Assembly: GCF_004331345.1 (NCBI RefSeq)
Contig: NZ_SJJZ01000004.1
Location: 558,001-622,000 of the forward strand
Source: Kribbella soli
Lineage (GTDB): Bacteria > Actinomycetota > Actinomycetes > Propionibacteriales > Kribbellaceae
DNA length: 64,000 nt
Direction: 5' to 3'
The position numbers were made by a program, and so were the translations under genes. The notes under the pieces were generated by a model. That model searched no databases. It was not told the DNA's origin and saw only the letters and a program-made list of their open reading frames with translations. Shown one piece after another: positions 34,656 through 43,530 of this stretch; positions within the stretch are counted from its first letter, which is position 1; each line of letters starts with the position of its first letter.

Positions 34656-35635
34656 TTCGCCCCCTCCGGCTCGACGGTGTAGAAGACGGTCCGGGCGCTC
34701 ACCTTGATGATCAGCAGCGTGACGAGCAGGATCACCGCGAACAGCAGCCACAACATCGCCGACGCGTAGCCGAAGCGGGACGCGCTGAAGTACTGCGCGA
34801 ACACGTGGATCATGTACAGGTAGTTGCCCTGGGGCACTGCCCCGGCTCCGCTCAGCGAGCCCGACGACAACAGCAACGGCGCGAACGACTGCAGCGAGCC
34901 GATCATGCCGGTGATCACCTGGAACAGGATCACCGGCGACAGCAGCGGGATGGTGATCCTGGTGAACGACTGCCAGTACGACGCGCCGTCGACCTGCGCC
35001 GCCTCGAGCAGCTCCCGCGGAATGTCCTGCAACCCCGCCAGCGAGATGATCATCGATCCGCCGCAGCCCCACAGCACCAGGGCATACAGCACATAACGGG
35101 CGTTCGGATCCACCAGCCAGGTGATCGGGTTCGCACCGAAGGTGCTCAGGATGCCGTTCGCCGCGCCGGCGTCGCGGTCGAAGATCAACCGGAACGTCAG
35201 CGCTGCTCCGACCGGCGGGACCACGGCCGGCAGATAGATCAGCGCCCGGTACAACCCCCTCGCGCGGATCGGCTGGTTCACCATCACCGCCAGCAGCAGC
35301 CCGGCGAGGATCGACAACGGGACGGTGACGAGCGCGAACATTCCGGTCTTGGCGAGCGAGCTCAGGGTCAGCGGGTCGTGGAAGATGTCGATGTAGTTCT
35401 GGAAGCCGACGAAGTGCGTCCTGGGCGACAGGCCGTCGGAGTCCGTCAGGCTGAGCCAGAACGCGTACCCGAGCGGGAACACGGTCAGGCCGATGAACCC
35501 GAGGACCCACGGCGCGACGAACAGGTAGAAGGTGCGCGCCTTGCGCAGCGTCGGCGGCTTCTTCTTCCGGTCCGGGCGTTCCACCGCGGCCTCCGCGACG
35601 GTGGAACGCCGTACCTCGGTCGCAGCGGAGCTCAC
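34652..35635 (-). CDS. Carbohydrate ABC transporter permease (MalF-like), galactose/galactan locus
   Basis: 327 aa. A charged N-terminal tail (ERPDRKKKPPTLRKAR) precedes six helices; EAA-type loop EAAQVDGASYWQSFTRITIP. GTG 35635 overlaps the binding-protein stop (GTGA). Confidence 0.93.
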   Translation of the reverse strand: MSSAATEVRRSTVAEAAVERPDRKKKPPTLRKARTFYLFVAPWVLGFIGLTVFPLGYAFWLSLTDSDGLSPRTHFVGFQNYIDIFHDPLTLSSLAKTGMFALVTVPLSILAGLLLAVMVNQPIRARGLYRALIYLPAVVPPVGAALTFRLIFDRDAGAANGILSTFGANPITWLVDPNARYVLYALVLWGCGGSMIISLAGLQDIPRELLEAAQVDGASYWQSFTRITIPLLSPVILFQVITGMIGSLQSFAPLLLSSGSLSGAGAVPQGNYLYMIHVFAQYFSASRFGYASAMLWLLFAVILLVTLLIIKVSARTVFYTVEPEGAK

Positions 35636-36996
35636 CGCAACCGCTTCTTTCCGTCCGCGAGCTGCGGGTTGATCTGCGAGTTCAGCGTGTCGGCGAACTG
35701 ACCGGCCGTCATCGAGCCCTTGATTGCCTTGGGCAACTCACGGGTGATGATCGCGTTGATCGCGTCCTGCCGGACGTACGGCGTGAAGGACGTGACCGAG
35801 AAGTGCTGCTGCTCCGCCATCTGCACCTCGTAGGCCTGCTTCTGGTACGGCAGCTTCTGCGGCATCAGCTTCTGCAGCGACTTGAGCGGTGGAATGCCCC
35901 AGCCGCCGGTCGCGCGCGCCTTCGCGGGGTCGCCGGCCAGGAACCACTCCATCACCGCCCAGGCGGCGTCCTTGTTCTTGCTCGCCTTGGGCATCCACAG
36001 GCCGGTCGCGCCGAAGCACGGGCTGACCCGCCGGCCGGTGTCGAACTGCGGCGCCGGCGCGAAGCCGGCCACCTTGGCGGACTTGGGGTCGCCGGCGAAC
36101 AGGCCGCCGAGCCAGTAGCCGCTGAGCGTGGTCGCCATCCGGCCGGCCTGGAAGGTCGGGCCGTCCCAGCCGTTCGGATCGGGGTTCAGCACGGTCGGCC
36201 CGATCCCCGCCTTCGCGTAGTCCAGGTACCAGCTGAGCGCGCGCTGCGCCTCTGAGCTGCTGAAGTCGACCGACGCCAGGTCGTCGGACGTCAGCTTCCC
36301 TCCGGCCAGGTCGGTCAGCCAGGTCAGCTGCGTGAACAGGCCCAAGCCGTTCGGATTCAGGCCGTAGACACTGACCTTGGCGCCCTGCCGCTTCACCAGC
36401 CGCTTGCCCTCTTCGAGCAGGTCGTCGAGCAGCAGCGGCGTCGTCGCACTCGGATGGGTCACCTTCGCCGCGTCGTACAGCGCGCTGTTGAACCAGATCG
36501 TGCAGTCCTGCGAGTAGTCCTTCGCGAAGCCGTACCGCGGGCCACTGCCCTGCTTCTCACCGTCGTACCGCCAGAGGTCGTTGACCGGGTCGATGTCGTC
36601 GGCCTTGATCAGCGTGCTCTTCGCGAAGTACGGATCCAGGTTCTCCGCCACCTGCCTGGCCACCAGGTACGGCGTGTCCGTCGCGCCCATGCCCCGGACC
36701 ACGTCCGGCGGGTTGCCGCTGGCGAGCATCGCGGTCAGCTTGGTCAGGTCGTACTCGACGGTCTTCACGGTGAGGCCGAGCGCCTGCGAGGCCGCCTTCG
36801 CCTCCTTCGGGCCGAACTCGCCCGACTGCGACATGACGGTCACAGTGCCCTTGGCGGCCGAGCCCGTGCCGGGGGCGGCGGCTGGGGTGTTCGTGGAGGA
36901 CGCGGGTGAGCAGCCCACCGCCAGCGCACCGCCGGCGGCCGCGCTGCCGAGCGCCAGGAACCGGCGGCGGGAGAGCCCTGCGTTCGTTGTGGTCAT
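35632..36996 (-). CDS. Tat-exported sugar-binding lipoprotein, galactose/galactan locus
   Basis: 454 aa. The N-terminus combines a twin-arginine motif (SRRRFLAL, residues 9-16) with a lipobox (ALAVGC, lipidated C29), so it is folded before export and then anchored. The mature part is an extracellular solute-binding protein family 1 fold. ATG 36996 follows GAGAGG. It lies 10 bp after the SDR gene and overlaps the permease gene by 4 bp. Confidence 0.93.
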   Translation of the reverse strand: MTTTNAGLSRRRFLALGSAAAGGALAVGCSPASSTNTPAAAPGTGSAAKGTVTVMSQSGEFGPKEAKAASQALGLTVKTVEYDLTKLTAMLASGNPPDVVRGMGATDTPYLVARQVAENLDPYFAKSTLIKADDIDPVNDLWRYDGEKQGSGPRYGFAKDYSQDCTIWFNSALYDAAKVTHPSATTPLLLDDLLEEGKRLVKRQGAKVSVYGLNPNGLGLFTQLTWLTDLAGGKLTSDDLASVDFSSSEAQRALSWYLDYAKAGIGPTVLNPDPNGWDGPTFQAGRMATTLSGYWLGGLFAGDPKSAKVAGFAPAPQFDTGRRVSPCFGATGLWMPKASKNKDAAWAVMEWFLAGDPAKARATGGWGIPPLKSLQKLMPQKLPYQKQAYEVQMAEQQHFSVTSFTPYVRQDAINAIITRELPKAIKGSMTAGQFADTLNSQINPQLADGKKRLR

Positions 36997-37006
36997 GGCC
37001 AGCCTC

Positions 37007-37786
37007 TCAATCGGATGTTTCTGGGTCGAACAGCCGGCAGACCGGGCCGGAGGAGGGGCCGGCCCGGTCCGCCAGGGCTTCGCTGTCGTCTTCAGGTCGG
37101 TAGCCCAGCTCGTGCCGGGCGGAGGTGATGTCCCAGTAGTTGCGGGTGTTCGCGGAGACGCCGAAGTGCGCGCCGTACCGCTCCCGCGACTGCAGGGCGG
37201 CGAGCATCAGCCGGCCGGCGTCGTCGTCGGACAGCCACTGCCCGAGGTAGCGGCGTTCGGCCGGCGGCCAACCGGTCAGGCCGAGACGCAGGCAGGTGAC
37301 CGATGCGCCGGTGCGCTCGGCATGTGTCCGGCCGAGCGCCTCCAGGACGACCTTGCCCAGTCCGTACGGACAGCACGGGCGCGGGTCGAGCCGTGGATCG
37401 ACAGGCCAGTACTGCGGCCGGTTGTACTCACCCAACGCGTGCAGCGAGCTGGCCAGCACCAGCTTCGGTACGGCGTGCGCCGCAGCGGCCTCGAGCACGA
37501 CCTGGGTCGTCCACACGTTGGCGGCGTACACGCTGTCCCACGTTTGCCAGGGACTGCTGTTCCCCGCCAGGTGCAGGACTGCGTCCGCTCCGGCCAAGGC
37601 GTCGCGGGCCTCCTCGGGATCACCCAGGTCGGCCTGCACCAGCCCGGCGGTTCGCTGCGCCCGTACGGCGCTGTCGATCAGCCGCACCCGGTAGTGCTTG
37701 CGCAGCCACGGCAGCACCACCGTGGCGACGCGCCCCAGCCCGCCGGTCACCACCACCAGCGGCGCATTGCTCAGCTCAGCGTCCAT
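37007..37786 (-). CDS. NAD-dependent epimerase/dehydratase family protein (uronate/aldose dehydrogenase-like)
   Basis: 259 aa extended SDR. The Rossmann motif TGGLGRVA is at about residues 14-21, followed by an Asp for NAD (LIDSA), HLAGNSSP, an active-site Ser in LASSLHALG and YGLGK (YxxxK). The SSLHALGEY region and the length resemble uronate dehydrogenases. Beside DgoD it could make galactonolactone from galactose or galactarolactone from galacturonate. First gene of the importer operon, divergent from the ROK regulator. Confidence 0.82.
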   Translation of the reverse strand: MDAELSNAPLVVVTGGLGRVATVVLPWLRKHYRVRLIDSAVRAQRTAGLVQADLGDPEEARDALAGADAVLHLAGNSSPWQTWDSVYAANVWTTQVVLEAAAAHAVPKLVLASSLHALGEYNRPQYWPVDPRLDPRPCCPYGLGKVVLEALGRTHAERTGASVTCLRLGLTGWPPAERRYLGQWLSDDDAGRLMLAALQSRERYGAHFGVSANTRNYWDITSARHELGYRPEDDSEALADRAGPSSGPVCRLFDPETSD

Positions 37787-37893
37787 GTCGTTCTTCCGGT
37801 CGCCGGGCCCGGGGCGATCCCCGAGCTGTGGCAGGAATTGTTCGAGCACTTCGCGGTTTGTGTCAAGAGTGTGAACGCAGTTTGTCAGTTTTG

Positions 37894-37922
37894 TTGACGG
37901 CGGTTCGGAGTTCGTCAATACT
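37894..37922 (+). promoter_or_regulatory. Promoter of the ROK-dgoD-GH27 operon
   Basis: TTGACG (37894-37899), 17 bp, AATACT (37917-37922), with the GTG start 7 nt later, giving a leaderless message. GTCA-N7-TGAC (37884-37898) overlaps the -35 and may be a regulator site. Confidence 0.55.
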
Positions 37923-37929
37923 TTTCGAC

Positions 37930-39177
37930 GTGGCTGCCAAGGACACCGGATCTCTGCGAGCGCTGCGGCGCACCAACTCCGAACGGATGCTGTCCGCGCT
38001 GATGGAGCACGGAGCACTGCACCGCGCGGAGCTGGCGCGGATCTGCGGTGTGTCCCGGACGACGGTGTCGACGATCGTGGCCGACCTGATCACCGGCGGC
38101 GTGGTGATCGAAGTGGTCGGCGACCAGGTCGCCCGGGCCGGTATCGACGCGTCCGAGGTCGACGGCCGGGCCCGCGGTTTCCTGCGCGCCAACCCGGCGG
38201 CCGGCGCGGCCGCCGGCCTCGACTTCACGCTCGAGCGCGTCTGGTGCCACCTCACCGATCTGTCCGGCGCGACCCTGGCCAGCGACGGGGTCCGTGTGGG
38301 TCGGGACACCCCGTGGCAGGAGCGGCTTGCGGCCGGGATCGAGCTGCTCGACGGCCTGCTGGAGCAGACCGGTCGCGGTCGCGACAACCTGGTCGGCGTC
38401 GCGATCGGCGTGCCCGGGCCGATCGACCTGCAGACCGGTGTGGTCGGTCCGTCGCTCCCGGGACAGGCCTGGGCCGGGGTGAATGTCGCGGCGGAGTTCG
38501 GCCGGCGTCTCGACGTACCGGTGCTGGTGGAGAACAACACGCGGCTGGAGGCGGTGGCCGAGTTCACCTGGGGTGCGGGGCGGGATGTCCGCGACGTGCT
38601 GTATCTCGGGCTGTCGACCGGAATCGGGTCCGGACTGCTTGTCGACGGCAACCTTCATCACGGCGGCGCGCGCGGTGGCGGCGGCGAGATCGGCCACCTG
38701 TCCGCGGACTCGAACGGCGCGGCCTGTCCGTGCGGGAACCGCGGCTGCCTGGTGCAGTACGCGTCGCTGCAGGCCGTCCTCGCGGCTCTCGCGCCGGTGC
38801 TCGGTGAAGACGCCGGCCTCGACGAGCTGCTCGCAGCCGCCGCCGACGGTCAGCCGGAAACCTTGCAGGTGCTGCGGGAAGCCGGCGATTTGACCGGTCG
38901 GGTGCTCGCGAACATCTGCAACCTGCTGAACCCGGAGCGGATCATCGTCGGCGGCGAGCTCGCGCGGGCGGGCGATCTGATCCTGGATCCGATCCGCGCC
39001 ACCCTGCGCCGTACGGCGATGTCACTCACGCGCGACGTCGACGTCGTCGCCGCCGAGCTCGACCTCGGCGCCCGCGCCGGTGCGTCCGGCGCCGCTGCCC
39101 TGGTGCTCCGCCAGACCGACCAACTGGTCGCCGCGCTCCTGTCCGCTCCTGACCGGCAACCGAATGAGGCAGTGTGA
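37930..39177 (+). CDS. ROK family transcriptional regulator
   Basis: 415 aa. N-terminal winged helix (RRTNSERMLSALMEHGALHRAELARICGVSRTTVSTIVADL, about residues 9-50) fused to a ROK sugar-kinase-like domain. The zinc-type motif CPCGNRGC is present, with EIGH before it; LGLSTGIGSGLL is the nucleotide/sugar-binding loop. GTG 37930 is supported by the promoter directly upstream. Probably senses a galactose-derived sugar and represses both divergent arms. Confidence 0.92.
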   Translation: MAAKDTGSLRALRRTNSERMLSALMEHGALHRAELARICGVSRTTVSTIVADLITGGVVIEVVGDQVARAGIDASEVDGRARGFLRANPAAGAAAGLDFTLERVWCHLTDLSGATLASDGVRVGRDTPWQERLAAGIELLDGLLEQTGRGRDNLVGVAIGVPGPIDLQTGVVGPSLPGQAWAGVNVAAEFGRRLDVPVLVENNTRLEAVAEFTWGAGRDVRDVLYLGLSTGIGSGLLVDGNLHHGGARGGGGEIGHLSADSNGAACPCGNRGCLVQYASLQAVLAALAPVLGEDAGLDELLAAAADGQPETLQVLREAGDLTGRVLANICNLLNPERIIVGGELARAGDLILDPIRATLRRTAMSLTRDVDVVAAELDLGARAGASGAAALVLRQTDQLVAALLSAPDRQPNEAV

Positions 39178-40319
39178 AGATCGTCGGATACGAGACGTTC
39201 CTGGTGGCGCCGCGGTGGCAGTTCCTGCGGATCGACACCGACGAAGGGATCAGCGGGTGGGGGGAACCGATCGTCGAGGGACGTGCCGAGGCCGTCCAGG
39301 GCGCGGTCGCGGCCCTGATGGAGTACCTGGTCGGCGCGGATCCGCTGCGGATCGAGGAGCACTGGCAGGTGATGGCGAAGGGCGGCTTCTACCGCGGCGG
39401 TCCGGTGCTGTCGAGTGCGCTGGCCGGGATCGACCAGGCGCTGTGGGACATCAAGGGCCGCTACCACGAGGTCCCGGTGCACGAGTTGCTCGGCGGACCG
39501 GTCCGGGAGCGGGCGCGCGTCTACACCTGGGTCCACGGCCGCGACAACGCGCAGCTCGTCGACGAGGCCAAAGCCAAGGTGGAGAAGGGATTCACGGCCC
39601 TCAAGCTCAACCTGTCCGAGGCGCTGCCCCCGATCCCGTCGCCCGCTCAGCTCCACGCCGCGGTGAGCCGCGTCGAGGCACTGCGCGGTGCCCTCGGCGA
39701 CGGCGTCGACATCGCACTCGATTTCCACGGCCGGTTCAGTACGGCGGCGACGCGGCAGATCCTGCCCCTGCTCGAGCCGCTGCTGCCGATGTTCGTCGAG
39801 GAGCCGGTGCTGCCGGAGTTCGCCCGCGACCTGCGCCGGATCACCGAATCGACCAGCATCCCGATCGCGACCGGCGAGCGGCTGTTCTCCCGCTGGGACT
39901 TCCGCGACGTGCTGACCACCGGCATCGCGGTCGCCCAGCCGGACATCTCGCACGCCGGCGGCATCTCCGAAGTGCGCCGGATCGCCGCCATGGCCGAGGC
40001 GTACGACGTGAGCGTCGCGCCGCACTGCCCGCTCGGGCCGATCACGCTGGCCGCAAGCCTGCAACTCGACTTCGCGATCCCGAACTTCCTGATCCAGGAA
40101 CAGAGCCTCGGCATCGAGTACGGCGGCGGCAACGCGCTGCTCGACTACCTGGTGGATCCGGACGTGTTCGCGTTCACCGACGGGCATGTGCAACGCCCGA
40201 AGGGTCCCGGCCTGGGCATCGAGGTCGACGAGGACGTCGTACGCGCTGCGGCCGCGGAGCCGCACCGCTGGCGGTCGCCCGTGCTGCGGCACGACGACGG
40301 ATCCTTCGCGGAATGGTGA
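39174..40319 (+). CDS. dgoD: D-galactonate dehydratase
   Basis: 381 aa enolase-superfamily enzyme converting D-galactonate to 2-keto-3-deoxy-galactonate (De Ley-Doudoroff route). D183, H185 (DFHGRF), E209 (VEEPV), E235 (TGERL) and H284 (APHCPLGP) fit the metal ligands and acid/base residues of E. coli DgoD almost number for number. GTG 39174 overlaps the ROK stop (GTGA). No KDGal kinase or aldolase gene (dgoK, dgoA) is in the window, so the lower pathway must lie elsewhere. Confidence 0.92.
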   Translation: MKIVGYETFLVAPRWQFLRIDTDEGISGWGEPIVEGRAEAVQGAVAALMEYLVGADPLRIEEHWQVMAKGGFYRGGPVLSSALAGIDQALWDIKGRYHEVPVHELLGGPVRERARVYTWVHGRDNAQLVDEAKAKVEKGFTALKLNLSEALPPIPSPAQLHAAVSRVEALRGALGDGVDIALDFHGRFSTAATRQILPLLEPLLPMFVEEPVLPEFARDLRRITESTSIPIATGERLFSRWDFRDVLTTGIAVAQPDISHAGGISEVRRIAAMAEAYDVSVAPHCPLGPITLAASLQLDFAIPNFLIQEQSLGIEYGGGNALLDYLVDPDVFAFTDGHVQRPKGPGLGIEVDEDVVRAAAAEPHRWRSPVLRHDDGSFAEW

Positions 40320-41548
40320 GTGCGCCGACCCCGCCGATGGGGTGGAACAGCTGGGACTGCTTCGGTACGACGGTCACCGAGGCCGAGGTGCTCGCGAACG
40401 CGCAGGTGATGCACGACCAGTTGCTGCCGTTCGGGTGGGACACCGTGGTCGTGGACATCGCCTGGTACGACCCGACCGCCCGCTCGCACGGCTACAACGA
40501 GAACGCGCCGGTCGTCCTGGACGACTACGGCCGCCAACTGCCGGCGCCGCTGCGATTCCCCTCAGCCGCGGGCGGCGCCGGCTTCAAGCCGTTGGCCGCG
40601 AAGGTGCACGAGCTCGGACTGAAGTTCGGGCTGCACATCATGCGCGGCATCCCGCGGCGGGCGGTCGAGCTCGACCTGCCGGTGTACGGGACGCACTGGA
40701 CGGCGCGGGAGATCGCGGACCCCGATCACGTCTGCGCGTGGAACCCGGACAATCTCGGACTGAACCACGATCATCCCGGCGCGCAGGCGTACTACGACGC
40801 CCAGGTCGCGCAGTTCGCCGAGTGGGGTGTGGACTTCGTGAAGGCGGACGACATGCTCGCGCCGTACCACGATCGCGAGATCGCGGCGTACGCGCAGGCG
40901 ATCGCGCGGAGCGGTCGGGACATCGTGCTGTCCTTGTCGCCCGGCACCCGGTTGTCGACGCATCATGTCGAGCATCTGCGGGCCAACGCGCAGCTGTGGC
41001 GGATCTCCGACGACCTGTGGGACCGGTGGGAGGACGTGCACGCGCAGTTCGCGCGACTGGCCCGGTGGGCGCCGTTCCAGCAGGCCGGCGGCTGGGCGGA
41101 CGCGGACATGCTGCCCCTCGGTCACATCGGCATCCGCGCCGAACGCGGCGACGACCGCGACAGCCGCCTCACCGTCGACGAACAGAAGACCCTGCTCACG
41201 CTCTGGGTGATGGCCCGCTCCCCACTGATGATGGGCGGCGACCTTCCCACCACGTCCCCGGAAACCCTTGCCCTGTTGAAGAACCCGGCCCTCGCCGAGG
41301 TCCTCACCACCTCGTACGACGGCCGCGAGGTTATCCGCGAACCAGTCGACGACGGCGAACTGATCGTCTGGACCGCCCGGGGCCAGAACTGCTCCTACGC
41401 AGCAATCTTCTGGACCGGCTCCACCCCACGCGAGGTGACAATCCCCCTGGCATCCCTCGCCGCCGAGGGCGCACCACGCGACCTCTGGGGCGATTCAGTT
41501 ACCGATGAGGTCCCGGCCCACGGCGTGCGCTGGCTGAAATTCAGCTGA
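40316..41548 (+). CDS. GH27 alpha-galactosidase-like glycoside hydrolase, cytoplasmic
   Basis: 410 aa without signal peptide. The N-terminal PPMGWNSWDCFG is the GH27 hallmark; the nucleophile is D178 in DFVKADDML, and WADADML (about 261-267) corresponds to the acid/base DPDM motif. A C-terminal beta domain follows from about 320. Start GTG 40316 overlaps the dgoD stop (GTGA); ATG 40313 is an alternative. Some cytoplasmic members of this group act on beta-L-arabinopyranosides or modified galactosides. Last gene of the operon. Confidence 0.9.
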   Translation: MSAPTPPMGWNSWDCFGTTVTEAEVLANAQVMHDQLLPFGWDTVVVDIAWYDPTARSHGYNENAPVVLDDYGRQLPAPLRFPSAAGGAGFKPLAAKVHELGLKFGLHIMRGIPRRAVELDLPVYGTHWTAREIADPDHVCAWNPDNLGLNHDHPGAQAYYDAQVAQFAEWGVDFVKADDMLAPYHDREIAAYAQAIARSGRDIVLSLSPGTRLSTHHVEHLRANAQLWRISDDLWDRWEDVHAQFARLARWAPFQQAGGWADADMLPLGHIGIRAERGDDRDSRLTVDEQKTLLTLWVMARSPLMMGGDLPTTSPETLALLKNPALAEVLTTSYDGREVIREPVDDGELIVWTARGQNCSYAAIFWTGSTPREVTIPLASLAAEGAPRDLWGDSVTDEVPAHGVRWLKFS

Positions 41549-41693
41549 CCACCCCAGCCGAGGATCCAAGCTCCGGGTCTTCATATTCAAGGGGCTATCC
41601 GGCTCTTGTGACGGATGTGTGGGCGGTGACTGGTGCGCGGAGGCCGGGGCCGGGGCTCGCGGGGGCTTGAACAGGTTGCTGCGTGTCTCCTGT

Positions 41694-41733
41694 CACCAGT
41701 TCCTGTCCGAGGCCACCAGTTCCTGTCTCCGGA
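41694..41733. repeat. Two direct copies of CACCAGTTCCTGTC, period 20 bp
   Basis: Copies at 41694-41707 and 41714-41727, inside the gene-free region. Confidence 0.7.
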
Positions 41734-41905
41734 CCATCGTCGCCGTACCAGCCGCCGGCCAGGCGGCTCGCCCACGCGGCACGGAGCCGAGTACGGAGGA
41801 TCCATGCCCGATCCGCGCTCCCAAGAGCGGGGAAACAAATGTGCACATCGCGACGATTTCTTTCCCCGCAACGACAGCTCACACTCTCCGGGGCTCCGAA
41901 GAACC

Positions 41906-41990
41906 GGGGAACCGGGGAACTGGGGAACCGGGGAACTGGGGAACTGGGGAACTGGGGAACGGGGGAACTGGGGAACTGGGGAACTGGGGA
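41906..41990. repeat. 8-bp tandem repeat, GGGGAAC(T/C), ten and a half copies
   Basis: Ten full units plus GGGGA. Unit 8 positions vary only at the last base: C, T, C, T, T, T, G, T, T, T. The period of 8 is not a multiple of three. G-runs every 8 bases on one strand could form G-quadruplex structures; slippage-prone. Confidence 0.92.
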
Positions 41991-42313
41991 GGATGTTCTG
42001 CCCTGATCGGGCAGGAATGCTCCCCACTCACCTCAGTCCCGCTCGGCCCCGGTGCGAGGAAGCAGGTAGTACACCTATACGTCCTGTCGAACTGCGGTTC
42101 TCCGGCGGACTGCAGCTACCTGTGCGCGGTCAGCCCATTGCCGGGGCAAGAGAGACCTTCCGGGTACTGCGGACAGGGAATATCAGGTGCGAGCCCACCA
42201 GAACCTGTCACACGGCCCCACAGTTCCCCCACGCATCGGAGAGGAGAGCCGGTTCTCCCTTGCAATGAACGCCATCGGGGGCGCCGGAGCGGCTGCCTCC
42301 TTCGGACCAGGAG

Positions 42314-42763
42314 TCAGTCCACTGCTCTGGTCAACCAACGGGAGATCGGCGCGTCGCCGAGTTCGTCGAGGGTGTTGATCCAGCGGGCTTCGGCGATCTC
42401 GGGTGACAGTCTGAGTGGGTGCGCGGTGGCGACCGCGGTGAGGATCGTCAGAGTGTCGTGCTTGCCTTCCAGAGTGGTGACGGTGGTGTCCACCACGGTG
42501 AAGGCTTCGGGCGGTACGGCGAGGCCTAGTTCCTCGTGGATCTCGCGGGCGGCCGCTTGGGCTGGAGTTTCGCGAGGCGGTTTGTAACCGCCGCCCGGTA
42601 GTGCCCAGCGGCGGGTGTCGGCGTACGAGTGGCGGACGACCAGGAAGCGGCCGTCCGCCTGACGAACCAGGGCTTTGACGCCGAACGTCGTTGGTTTGCG
42701 GATTCGGAACCAGAGTTGGGCGAACGGCGAGCCCGCACGTAGCAGGAGGGCGCGGAAGCGCAT
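42314..42763 (-). CDS. Nudix hydrolase
   Basis: 149 aa. The Nudix box GGGYKPPRETPAQAAAREIHEELGL (about residues 57-80) has the essential REIHEELG. An N-terminal hydrophobic/basic stretch (LLLRAGSPFAQLWFRIRKP) precedes it. ATG 42763 shares its A with the stop of the SDR gene (TGATG). Third gene of the acyl-CoA operon; it might clean up CoA or nucleotide derivatives. Confidence 0.9.
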   Translation of the reverse strand: MRFRALLLRAGSPFAQLWFRIRKPTTFGVKALVRQADGRFLVVRHSYADTRRWALPGGGYKPPRETPAQAAAREIHEELGLAVPPEAFTVVDTTVTTLEGKHDTLTILTAVATAHPLRLSPEIAEARWINTLDELGDAPISRWLTRAVD

Positions 42764-43530
42764 CAACGCGGGGGCATGCGGAGGGCGCCGTCGAGGCGGA
42801 TGACCTCGCCGTTCAGGAGTTGGTTGTCGACGATGTGGCGGACCAGGGCGGCGTACTCGGACGGCTTGCCGAGGCGGGACGGGTGTGGGACCTGCTGCTC
42901 GAGGGCCGTGCGGGTCTCCTCGGGGAGGCCGGCGAGCATCGGGGTCTCCATGGTGCCGGGCGCGATCGTGACGACCCGGATGCCCTTGTCGGCGAGGTCG
43001 CGCGCGGCGGTCAGCGTGAGCGCGACGATGCCGCCCTTGCTGGACGCGTACGCCGCCTGCCCGACCTGACCGTCGTACGCCGCGATCGACGCGGTCATCA
43101 CCACGACGCCGCGGTCGCCGTCCGCGGCCGGTTCGGAGGCGATCATCCGCTCGGCGGCCAGCCGGAGCACGTTGAAGGTGCCGATCAGGTTGATCTCGAT
43201 CACCTGCCGGAACGTGGCCAGCGGCAACGGACCCTTCCGTCCGACGACCCGGCCGGGAGTCGCGACGCCGGCGCAGTTCACCACCACCCGCAGCGTGCCC
43301 AGCGCCTCGGCCGCGTCGAGCGCCGCGGTCACCGCGGTCTCGTCGGTGACGTCGGTCGGCGCGAACACCACGCGATCACCCAGCTCGTCCGCGACCGCCT
43401 TGCCCGCGGACGACGGCAGGTCGACGATCACGACACCCAGCCCGTCCGCAGCCAACCGCCGTACGGTCGCCTCTCCGAGCCCGGAACCACCACCGGTGAC
43501 CAGAGCGACATCGGACGGGCCAAACTTCAT
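42763..43530 (-). CDS. SDR family 3-hydroxyacyl-CoA dehydrogenase-like
   Basis: 255 aa classical SDR. TGGGSGLG cofactor motif, VNCAGVATPGRVVGRKGPLP and YASSKGG (YxxxK) with the catalytic Ser in MTASIAAYDGQ. The overall pattern is that of HSD17B10-type 3-hydroxy-2-methylbutyryl-CoA dehydrogenases. ATG overlaps the acyl-CoA dehydrogenase stop (ATGA). Acts after the dehydrogenase in beta-oxidation or branched-chain acyl degradation. Confidence 0.92.
   Translation of the reverse strand: MKFGPSDVALVTGGGSGLGEATVRRLAADGLGVVIVDLPSSAGKAVADELGDRVVFAPTDVTDETAVTAALDAAEALGTLRVVVNCAGVATPGRVVGRKGPLPLATFRQVIEINLIGTFNVLRLAAERMIASEPAADGDRGVVVMTASIAAYDGQVGQAAYASSKGGIVALTLTAARDLADKGIRVVTIAPGTMETPMLAGLPEETRTALEQQVPHPSRLGKPSEYAALVRHIVDNQLLNGEVIRLDGALRMPPR

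Larger units (their letters stand above)
41549..42313. other. 765-bp gene-free region
   Basis: No convincing gene on either strand: open frames exist but their composition is unlike the neighbours and they cross the 8-bp repeat in unrelated frames. It contains a 20-bp direct duplication (41694-41733) and the GGGGAACT array (41906-41990). Base composition seems less GC-rich than the flanks. It may be an old insertion or a decayed gene. Confidence 0.6.

Noticed and set aside
41906..41990. CRISPR array
   Set aside because: Units are 8 bp and contiguous without spacers, and no cas genes are present.
41587..42027. Pro/Ser-rich small protein on the minus strand of the repeat region
   Set aside because: The repeats translate in every frame because of the 8-bp period; there is no ribosome-binding site and no domain.
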